DNA of 6,887 nucleotides from Acetobacteraceae bacterium (GTDB taxonomy: Bacteria > Pseudomonadota > Alphaproteobacteria > Acetobacterales > Acetobacteraceae): contig JACMOQ010000435.1 in assembly GCA_014377905.1 (NCBI GenBank), forward strand, positions 1 through 6,887, in the 5' to 3' direction. A program made the position numbers and the translations under genes. This document shows, piece by piece, positions 1 through 5,725 of the stretch. The notes beneath the pieces are model-generated. The model had not been told where the DNA came from, ran no database searches, and worked only from the letters and a program-made list of their open reading frames with translations. Positions within the stretch are counted from its first letter, which is position 1; each line of letters starts with the position of its first letter.

Positions 1-405
1 AATGATATGATGCTCGCGCTCTCCGCACTGGTCGGCCTGCAATCGCGTGGCATGAAAATCATCGTTGGAAACGATGGACCACTCGCGCCGTTCCTGGCCG
101 ACGGCGCGCGCCTGTTCCGCCAGCGCCAGGGCCAGTTGAACCTGTCCTGCGCTAACTGCCACGATGACCGCGCCGGCCAGCGCCTCGGCGGGAGCATCAT
201 CCCAGAAGGCCACGCTAATGGCTATCCGCAATACCGGCTCGAGTGGCAGGGTCTGGGATCGTTCAATCGGCGCCTGCGCAGTTGCCTGATCGGCGTGCGG
301 GCTGAACCCTACGGGCCCGCATCAGCCGAGGCGGTCGCCATCGAGTTATACCTGATGCAACGGGCAGGTGGATTGACGGTTGAGACGCCTTCCGTTCGGC
401 CTTAG
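1..405 (+). CDS. soxA: SoxA, sulfur-oxidation c-type cytochrome (5' partial)
   Basis: This is the C-terminal part of SoxA, the cytochrome subunit of the periplasmic SoxAX complex, which joins thiosulfate to a cysteine of the SoxYZ carrier in the Sox pathway. The reading frame is open back to base 1, so the true start, the signal peptide and any N-terminal haem domain lie outside the window; the internal ATG at 7 should not be taken as the start. Visible features are the haem-binding CANCH motif (bases 148-162), followed by a GHANGYPQYRLEW segment. The active-site cysteine lies in RSCLIGVRAEPY (Cys codon 283-285); in characterised SoxA proteins this cysteine is a haem ligand and carries a persulfide. 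The segment ends at a TAG stop in a VRP tail, as the family usually does. About 134 residues are visible, roughly half of a usual SoxA. Other sox genes would be expected to the left. Its 3' end overlaps the convergent lipocalin-like gene by 4 bases. Confidence 0.93.
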   Translation, partial: NDMMLALSALVGLQSRGMKIIVGNDGPLAPFLADGARLFRQRQGQLNLSCANCHDDRAGQRLGGSIIPEGHANGYPQYRLEWQGLGSFNRRLRSCLIGVRAEPYGPASAEAVAIELYLMQRAGGLTVETPSVRP

Positions 406-782
406 CCGATTCGCTCCCAATGAAGTGACCGCTTGACCATCACACCATCAACCAGCCGTGCGGGTGGGCGAAGTGTCAAAATACCGTCTGCAAAGCTCGC
501 ATCCCGAACTTGCGGTTCCGCCAGCAGGCGATCCTCGGAGGCGCGATCCACCTGGGTCACAAGCTGCATGCCGTCGAAACTATAGGCGCCGCAATAGGAC
601 ACGTAGAGTCGCTTGCTTGGCGCGGTTGCACTTCCATCGCTCAAGACCGCCATCATGCGGCCCTCAGCGTTGAACATGGCAAGCCCGGTCGGCATTGCCC
701 CCAGCAGCGGTGGGCGGGGGGTGCCGTCCGCGCCCCATGCCTCCTCCTTAATGAGCCGCCAGGTTCCGATAAGCGTTTCCAT
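402..782 (-). CDS. Lipocalin-like domain protein
   Basis: This 126-residue protein resembles the lipocalin-like domain family (Pfam Lipocalin_5 type). Supporting residues are the N-terminal LIGTWRL (the GxW signature of the first strand, residues 6-8), then PTGLAMF (31-37) followed by the GRMMAVL strand (41-47). A YCGAYSF segment (63-69) and a C-terminal SLHWERI strand (119-125) complete the pattern. The length fits a single small beta-barrel. There is no signal peptide or membrane segment, so it is probably cytoplasmic. The ligand is unknown and members of this family are mostly uncharacterised. The ATG at 782 is preceded by a purine-rich ribosome site (GGGAGGGGAAAGG), which supports this start. 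It lies 30 bases downstream of the DUF4189 gene on the same strand and is probably co-transcribed with it. Its TAA stop lies inside the end of soxA. Confidence 0.82.
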   Translation of the reverse strand: METLIGTWRLIKEEAWGADGTPRPPLLGAMPTGLAMFNAEGRMMAVLSDGSATAPSKRLYVSYCGAYSFDGMQLVTQVDRASEDRLLAEPQVRDASFADGILTLRPPARLVDGVMVKRSLHWERIG

Positions 783-812
783 GACCTTTCCCCTCCCTGC
801 GGCGACCTTGCA

Positions 813-1163
813 CTAACCCTTCTCGTCACAGCCCTGCACGGCGACCCGACACTGCTTTTTGCCTTCCTTGCGACATCCTTCCAGCGCCGCCTCGCCGGCA
901 AGCTGCAGCCGGTCGCGCGTTGCCCAGCCCCAGCCGCCACGTTCGCTGGTGGCGACGGCGGCGCAGATCTTGCGAAATGTCGTCAGGACGCGGCAGCCCC
1001 CGCCACATTCCTGGATCGCCCGGTTTTCCGCCGCGCGGGCACCCTGATGATTAAAGGAAATGCCAACCTTGCCGCCGTCACCGGTCGCGATGGCACCTTC
1101 GGCCAGTGCCGGGCCGGAGAAAAGAAGTCCGCACATCACCATCAAAAGATAAAATCGGCTCAT
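813..1163 (-). CDS. Secreted cysteine-rich DUF4189 domain protein
   Basis: This 116-residue protein has a signal peptide: a short positive N-terminus (MSR), a hydrophobic stretch at about residues 4-17, and an ALA-E cleavage site after residue 21. The mature part is about 95 residues with six cysteines (53, 57, 67, 97, 105, 112), an even number consistent with disulfides in the periplasm or outside the cell. The pattern of an Ala/Asn-rich helix before ECGGGC, a CAAVA strand, GGWGWA, an Ala-rich helix ending in GC, and CRVAVQGC matches the DUF4189 family, whose function is unknown. No lipobox precedes Cys11, so it is not a lipoprotein. The start is supported by AGAAGGA about 5 bases before the ATG. 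It is upstream of the lipocalin-like gene in a probable two-gene unit and lies 65 bases after the P450 gene. Confidence 0.85.
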   Translation of the reverse strand: MSRFYLLMVMCGLLFSGPALAEGAIATGDGGKVGISFNHQGARAAENRAIQECGGGCRVLTTFRKICAAVATSERGGWGWATRDRLQLAGEAALEGCRKEGKKQCRVAVQGCDEKG

Positions 1164-1175
1164 GACAATCCTTCT

Positions 1176-1194
1176 GCGTTGGTGAAAGCAACGC
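1176..1194 (-). other. Perfect 6-bp hairpin in the DUF4189 leader
   Basis: GCGTTG (1176-1181) and CAACGC (1189-1194) form a perfect 6-base-pair stem with a 7-base loop. On the minus strand it ends just before the AGAAGGA ribosome site of the DUF4189 gene. No T-run follows, so it is not a terminator in that direction. It may be a 5' leader structure or chance. Confidence 0.3.
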
Positions 1195-1219
1195 CCCGTG
1201 CCCTTGCGGCCACGAGGCG
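1192..1219 (-). terminator. Possible weak terminator after the P450 gene
   Basis: An imperfect GC-rich inverted repeat (1192-1200 with 1211-1219, one mismatch, 10-base loop) lies 9 bases past the P450 stop codon. On the minus strand it is followed by TTGCTTT, a poor T-tract. It could end P450 transcription, but the short T-tract makes this uncertain. It shares bases 1192-1194 with the neighbouring hairpin, so the two cannot form at once. Confidence 0.3.
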
Positions 1220-1228
1220 CGTGATAAA

Positions 1229-2488
1229 TCAGCCGTTGATGCGAACCGGCATGCTCAGATAGCCCTTGATGAAGGTCGAATGGACCCGCTCCGGCTCGGC
1301 CAGCACTTCGATCTTAAGGTCACGCTTGAGGATTTCTTCCCAGGCGATCTTGATCTGCATTTCGGCCAGTCGATTGCCGACGCAGCGATGAATGCCGAAA
1401 CCGAAGGACAGATGCTGGCGCGGGCGCTTGCGGTCGATGATGAAGGCGTCGGGGTTTTCGATCGCCTCGTCGTCGCGATTGCCCGAAACATACCACATCA
1501 CAACCCGGTCGCCCTTCTTGATCAGCTTGCCGCCGACTTCGGTATCGACCGTGCATGTCCGCCGCATGTGCGCAAGCGGGGTCTGCCAGCGAATGATTTC
1601 CGGGATCGCGCTGTCGAGCAGGGCTGGATTGGCGCGCAGCTTCTCGTACTGGTCGGGGTTTTGGCTGAACGCCAGCAGCCCACCGGTAAGCGAGTTGCGG
1701 GTGGTGTCGTTGCCGCCGACGATCAGCAGCAAAATATTACCCAGGAACTCCATCTGCCCCATGTTGCGGGTGACCGGCGAATGGGCAAGCATCGAAATCA
1801 GGTCGCTGCCGACCACATTGGAATTCAGCCGCTGGTTCCACAGCCCCATGAAATAGGCGCCGCATTCGAGCAGCTCCTTGCGGCGCTGTTCCTCGGTATC
1901 GATGACCCCCATCCCCGGCGCCGCGGTCGTGACATCGGACCACCTGGTGAGCTTGCGGCGCTCTTCCCAGGGAAAGTCGAACAACGTCGCCAGCATCTGG
2001 GTGGTGAGCTCGATCGAGACCCGATCGACAAAATCAAACGTCTCATTGCGCGGCAGCGCGTCGAGGATGGTGCACACCCGTTCGCGGATGATGCCTTCGA
2101 GCTTGGCGAGGTTGCCAGGCGCGACAATCGGGCTCACGACCATGCGCTGGGCGTCATGCACCGGCGGGTCCATGGCGATGAACATCGGCAGTTTGAAATC
2201 TTCGGCCTGGTCGCGGATGGTGATGCCGCCCACGCCGGAATCCGACGAGAACGCCTGGTGGTTGGTATCAACCGCCATGATGTCCTTGTATTTCGTAATC
2301 GACCAGTACGGGCCGAATTCGCTGTCACGGCAGTAGTGCACCGGGTCTTCGGCGCGAATACGGGTAAAGAACGGCCACATCGTATCATTCTTGAAGCGAT
2401 GTGGCATCGCCAGCTGGATGTCTTCCAGCGGCGTCGCATAAGCCTCGGCGGTCGCTTCCCGCAGGAGGTTAATCGGCGCGTCGTTCAT
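1229..2488 (-). CDS. Cytochrome P450, CYP153A-type alkane/fatty-acid terminal hydroxylase
   Basis: This is a complete 419-residue soluble bacterial P450. The oxygen-binding I-helix motif GGNDTT is at residues 258-263, the ExxR motif (EIIR) at 297-300, and the haem loop FGFGIHRCVG at 362-371 with Cys369 as the haem ligand. From memory of the family, several stretches are typical of CYP153A: AEDPVHYC, FGPYWSITKYKDIMAV, GGITIRDQ, FIAMDPP, the RRKLTRWSDV region, QTPLAHMRRT and MWYVSGNRDDE. CYP153 enzymes hydroxylate the terminal carbon of medium-chain alkanes, and some act on fatty acids or cyclic compounds. They need a ferredoxin and a ferredoxin reductase, and neither is encoded in the window. 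No N-terminal membrane anchor is present. The ATG is preceded by AAAAGGA with suitable spacing. The gene is divergent from the ugd operon. The subfamily and substrate are inferred from sequence resemblance only. Confidence 0.92.
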   Translation of the reverse strand: MNDAPINLLREATAEAYATPLEDIQLAMPHRFKNDTMWPFFTRIRAEDPVHYCRDSEFGPYWSITKYKDIMAVDTNHQAFSSDSGVGGITIRDQAEDFKLPMFIAMDPPVHDAQRMVVSPIVAPGNLAKLEGIIRERVCTILDALPRNETFDFVDRVSIELTTQMLATLFDFPWEERRKLTRWSDVTTAAPGMGVIDTEEQRRKELLECGAYFMGLWNQRLNSNVVGSDLISMLAHSPVTRNMGQMEFLGNILLLIVGGNDTTRNSLTGGLLAFSQNPDQYEKLRANPALLDSAIPEIIRWQTPLAHMRRTCTVDTEVGGKLIKKGDRVVMWYVSGNRDDEAIENPDAFIIDRKRPRQHLSFGFGIHRCVGNRLAEMQIKIAWEEILKRDLKIEVLAEPERVHSTFIKGYLSMPVRING

Positions 2489-2687
2489 CCTAATTCCTTT
2501 TGGCTGCTAGGTTGCTTGGGCCGACGTATAACCCAAATCCGGCGAACAATGCGAGGCTTCTTGCAGGGAGCCGCCGGTCTTGGCGAACTATGCGACTATG
2601 AGTGGCCAAGGGTGGCAAAATATGCTGTTTGCTGAGGTCGGTTAGTCGGCCATCACGCCAATTATGGGCTGCGGAGAAATTAATTAG
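2489..2687. promoter_or_regulatory. Divergent intergenic region between the P450 gene and ugd
   Basis: These 199 bases must hold the promoters for both the P450 gene (leftward) and the polysaccharide operon (rightward). On the right, GGAGA (2673-2677) lies 10 bases before the ugd ATG. On the left, AAAAGGA on the minus strand precedes the P450 ATG. A TATACG on the minus strand (2525-2530) could be a -10 box, but I see no well-spaced -35 box with it. I also found no convincing sigma-70 pair facing ugd. A direct repeat lies in the middle and is listed separately. A 15-codon open frame (2598-2645) has no visible ribosome site and is not called. Confidence 0.6.
2541..2595. repeat. Imperfect 14-base direct repeat in the divergent promoter region
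   Basis: GGCGAACAATGCGA (2541-2554) recurs as GGCGAACTATGCGA (2582-2595), with 13 of 14 bases the same and 41 bases from start to start, close to four helical turns. Each copy contains GCGA twice with a 9-base period. The arrangement resembles tandem sites for a DNA-binding regulator. No known operator is recognised. Confidence 0.45.
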
Positions 2688-4019
2688 ATGAAGATCGCGA
2701 TGATTGGCGGTGGCTATGTCGGCCTGGTTTCCGGGGCCTGCTTTGCCGAATTCGGGGTCGAAGTGGCGGTGGTCGAAGCCGATCCCGCCCGGCTCGCCGC
2801 ACTCCAGGCGGGTAAGATGCCGATTTTCGAACCAGGGCTTGCAACCCTGGTCGCTGAAAACGTCGCAGCCGGGCGCCTTTCGTTCGGCGATGATTTGTCC
2901 GCCGCGTTGCGCGATGCCGAAGCCGTTTTCATCGCCGTCGGCACGCCGACGCGGCGCGGCGATGGCCATGCCGACCTTACGTACGTCTATGCCGCGGCCG
3001 AGCAGGTAGCGCGCGCGCTGACGGCACCGACGGTGATTGTCACCAAATCGACCGTGCCAGTCGGCACCGGGCGGCGCATCGCCGAAATCCTGGCCAGCGT
3101 GCGTCCGGACCTGGAATGCGACGTCGCCTCGAACCCGGAGTTTTTGCGTGAAGGCAACGCGATCGGCGATTTCATGCGCCCGGACCGGGTGGTCATTGGC
3201 TGCGAAAGCCAGCGCGCCCGCGATGTGTTGAACAAACTCTACCGGCCGCTTTATCTGATCGAGGCGCCGATTATCTTCACCGGGATCGAAACCGCGGAAC
3301 TGATAAAATATGCCGCCAACGCTTTTCTGGCGATGAAAGTCACTTATATCAACGAAATGGCAGACCTTTGTGAACGGCTCGGCGCAGATGTCCACGATGT
3401 TGCCCGCGGCATCGGGCTCGACGGGCGCATCGGCCGCAAGTTCCTCCATCCTGGTCCGGGCTATGGCGGAAGCTGCTTTCCCAAAGACACGCTGGCGCTG
3501 GTCCGCATCGCCCAGGAAGCCGGCGCGCCAAGCCGTTTGGTTGAGGCAACGGTTGCAGTTAATGATGCGCGCAAGGGCACGATGTCGGCGCGCATCATGG
3601 CGGCCTGCGGCGGTTCGGTGCGTGGTAAAACCATCGCCATTCTGGGCCTGACGTTCAAGCCCGAAACCGATGACATGCGCGAGTCGCCATCGCTGCCCAT
3701 CATCTCGCGTCTGGTCGGCGACGGGGCTACCGTGCGCGCGTTTGACCCTGAGGGCATGGAGCAGGCCAAGCCGCTTCTGCCAGCCTCGGTCATCTATTGC
3801 CGTGATGCAATGGACACCGCCGACAATGCCGATGTTCTGGTCTTGCTGACAGAATGGAATGAATTCCGTGCCCTGTCCCCGACGCGGCTGGCGACGGTCA
3901 TGCGTGGCAAGGTGATCGTCGATTTGCGCAATGTCTACGATCCGGCCGCAATGCGGGAAGCGGGGTTTGACTATCGCAGTATTGGCCGTCCGCTCGCCGA
4001 CCGTGGCGGCCGGGAATGA
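2688..4019 (+). CDS. ugd: UDP-glucose 6-dehydrogenase
   Basis: This complete 443-residue enzyme oxidises UDP-glucose to UDP-glucuronate with two NAD+, in the cytoplasm, supplying uronic acid for surface polysaccharides. The N-terminal Rossmann motif GGGYVGL is at residues 7-13. It is followed by IAVGTP (82-87), TKSTVPVGT (119-127) and SNPEFLREG (148-156, with Glu152). The central helix contains IKYAANAFLA (206-215, Lys207). The catalytic cysteine is Cys263 in GYGGSCFPKD. The C-terminal domain has LGLTFKPETDDMRESPS (319-335), which fits UDP-binding residues of the family. Length and motif order are normal for the bacterial Ugd/TuaD group; GDP-mannose dehydrogenase is a related alternative, but the overall pattern fits Ugd better. 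The ATG has GGAGA 10 bases upstream. Its TGA overlaps the start of the next gene as ATGA, so the two are very probably one operon with coupled translation. Confidence 0.95.
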   Translation: MKIAMIGGGYVGLVSGACFAEFGVEVAVVEADPARLAALQAGKMPIFEPGLATLVAENVAAGRLSFGDDLSAALRDAEAVFIAVGTPTRRGDGHADLTYVYAAAEQVARALTAPTVIVTKSTVPVGTGRRIAEILASVRPDLECDVASNPEFLREGNAIGDFMRPDRVVIGCESQRARDVLNKLYRPLYLIEAPIIFTGIETAELIKYAANAFLAMKVTYINEMADLCERLGADVHDVARGIGLDGRIGRKFLHPGPGYGGSCFPKDTLALVRIAQEAGAPSRLVEATVAVNDARKGTMSARIMAACGGSVRGKTIAILGLTFKPETDDMRESPSLPIISRLVGDGATVRAFDPEGMEQAKPLLPASVIYCRDAMDTADNADVLVLLTEWNEFRALSPTRLATVMRGKVIVDLRNVYDPAAMREAGFDYRSIGRPLADRGGRE

Positions 4020-5725
4020 CAATCCACGATCATTTCAATCCGGATTTATTGACGCATATACCAATCAACGCCAATACTGTGCTTGAAGTGGGGTGCAGTA
4101 CCGGTGCTCTCGGTGCCGAATACAAGCGCCGCAACCCCGCCTGCCGCTTTTTCGGCATCGATCAGCATGCCGACGCCGCCAATCTTGCCGCAAGCCGGAT
4201 CGACCATGTCGCCCTCTGCGACGTCCAGCAGGTTCCGCGTCCGTTCGGCGCGGAAACCTTTGACTGCATTGTCTATGGCGATGTGCTCGAACATCTTCTC
4301 GATCCCTGGGCTGTATTGCGCAGCCACGCGGCCGCGCTCAATCCGGGTGGCACAATTGTGCTGTGCATCCCCAACGTCGAGCATTGGAGTTTTACCGAGC
4401 GTCTGCTGCGCGGCAATTTTGATTATGCTGACTCAGGCCTGTTCGATCGCACCCATCTGCGCTGGTTCAGCGATGCGACCATTCGGCGGGCGCTGCGCGA
4501 TGTCGGCCTGGTGGTTTGCGATATGATCCCGCGGGTATTTGATCGCGATGGCGCCGGCGCGTTTGCCCACGCGATGCGCCCGGCTTTGCGGGCCTTGGGC
4601 ATCGACCCCCAGCATTACCTGCAACGTGCCACGCCGCTGCAACTGGTCTATGTCGCGCGCCGCGAAGCTGCGTCTGTGTTCAGCATCGCGTCCACGATGC
4701 TGCCGCCGATTGGCGGGGTGAGCCATGTTCGGGTGATCGAGCCGATTGCAGCCCTTGCCACCCTGCCGGGGATTGCCGCGCGCGTGGTGAACGCGATCGA
4801 CAATATAGATGTCCCCGACACGCCCAGGATCATGATCCTGCATCGCCCGGCCTTGATCGGCGAAGCCGGATTGGAGCCGGTACGAAAGTTGCTCGCAAAA
4901 GGCTACGTATTGATCTGCGAATTCGACGACAACCCTGATTTCATTCCGGCCACAATGCATCCGGATATGTGGAATTTCCGAGCCGTGCATGCCGTTCAGA
5001 CCTCCACCGAGCCACTGGCCGAACGCTTCCGTCAGGACAACCCGGAAGTGATGGTGTTCCCCAACGCGATAAACCGCCTGCCGGACCCTGCCAACTTCTC
5101 CAACCCCGCCCGGCTTAACATGCTGTTTGCCGGGCTTAACCGCCAGGGCGACTGGCCGCCCTATATGGAAGCACTGAACGCGGTTGCCAATTTCGCCGGC
5201 GACCGCTTGACCATTCATATCGTTGCCGACCGCGAGGCCTACGATCGGCTCGAAACCCCACACAAGACCTTCACCCCGATGTGCGGTTACGAAACTTATC
5301 AGGCGATGCTGGGAGCGTGCGAGATTTCGTTCATGCCGCTGAGCGACAACGTCTTCAATCGTGGGAAATCTGATCTGAAGTTCATCGAGGCCGCCGCCCA
5401 TCGCGTTGTGCCGCTCGCGAGCCACGTGGTTTATGCTGACTCTGTTGTTGACGGGGGCACCGGCGTTCTTTTCAGCACCGCGGATCAGTTACGCCAGCGC
5501 CTCGCCAATCTTGTTGCCAATCCTGGCGCGGCCCTGCGTATCGCAACCGATGCCCGCGCCGAGGTGGCGGCGAACCGCATGTTGGCCTACCAGGTCGCCC
5601 GGCGGATCGCGTGGTATCGCAGCCTTTGGGACCGGCGCGAAAGTCTGCATGCGGCGTTGCTCGCACGGCTTCCACAACTTGCCGAAGCGGTTGTGTCCAC
5701 GGATCCTCTTTACAATGTCGGCTGA
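4016..5725 (+). CDS. Bifunctional SAM methyltransferase-glycosyltransferase fusion
   Basis: This 569-residue protein has two enzyme domains. Residues about 15-215 form a class I SAM-dependent methyltransferase (Methyltransf_11/23 type). The SAM-binding loop is VLEVGCSTGALG (22-33), the acidic residue is in FGIDQ (Asp49), and FDCIVYGDVLEHLLDP (82-97) and LNPGGTIVLCIPN (108-120) follow. FDRTHLRWFS (143-152) is typical of methyltransferases in glycan clusters. Residues about 220-545 resemble a GT-B glycosyltransferase. They begin with a GGVSHVRVIEPIAAL segment (233-247) and include FDDNPDFIP (303-311). The donor-side KSDLKFIEAAAH (451-462) and a GTGVLF strand (481-486) match the nucleotide-sugar half of GT4-like enzymes. 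No membrane segment or signal peptide is seen. It probably adds a sugar and methylates a sugar of a polysaccharide, but acceptor, donor and methylated position are unknown. It sits between ugd (4-base overlap) and the TPR-RgpF gene (11-base overlap). Confidence 0.85.
   Translation: MTIHDHFNPDLLTHIPINANTVLEVGCSTGALGAEYKRRNPACRFFGIDQHADAANLAASRIDHVALCDVQQVPRPFGAETFDCIVYGDVLEHLLDPWAVLRSHAAALNPGGTIVLCIPNVEHWSFTERLLRGNFDYADSGLFDRTHLRWFSDATIRRALRDVGLVVCDMIPRVFDRDGAGAFAHAMRPALRALGIDPQHYLQRATPLQLVYVARREAASVFSIASTMLPPIGGVSHVRVIEPIAALATLPGIAARVVNAIDNIDVPDTPRIMILHRPALIGEAGLEPVRKLLAKGYVLICEFDDNPDFIPATMHPDMWNFRAVHAVQTSTEPLAERFRQDNPEVMVFPNAINRLPDPANFSNPARLNMLFAGLNRQGDWPPYMEALNAVANFAGDRLTIHIVADREAYDRLETPHKTFTPMCGYETYQAMLGACEISFMPLSDNVFNRGKSDLKFIEAAAHRVVPLASHVVYADSVVDGGTGVLFSTADQLRQRLANLVANPGAALRIATDARAEVAANRMLAYQVARRIAWYRSLWDRRESLHAALLARLPQLAEAVVSTDPLYNVG

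Noticed and set aside
510..1262. A 250-codon plus-strand open frame across the lipocalin-like and DUF4189 genes
   Set aside because: It runs antisense through two supported genes and their gap. Both genes have good ribosome sites and family motifs, while this frame has neither.
1280..2635. A 451-codon open frame on the plus strand opposite the P450 gene
   Set aside because: It lies almost wholly antisense to the clear P450 gene. It shows no known motif and has a composition typical of a shadow frame.
2598..2645. A 15-codon open frame upstream of ugd, considered as a leader peptide
   Set aside because: There is no ribosome site before its ATG, no run of regulatory codons and no attenuator-like hairpin pair after it.
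2490..4022. A 510-codon open frame on the minus strand opposite ugd
   Set aside because: It is fully antisense to a gene with all the UDP-glucose dehydrogenase motifs. Its translation is rich in Arg, His, Asp and Gly without any recognisable domain, as expected of a mirror frame in GC-rich DNA.
4433..5425. A 330-codon open frame on the minus strand inside the fusion gene
   Set aside because: It is antisense to the glycosyltransferase half and has no domain signature; judged a shadow frame.
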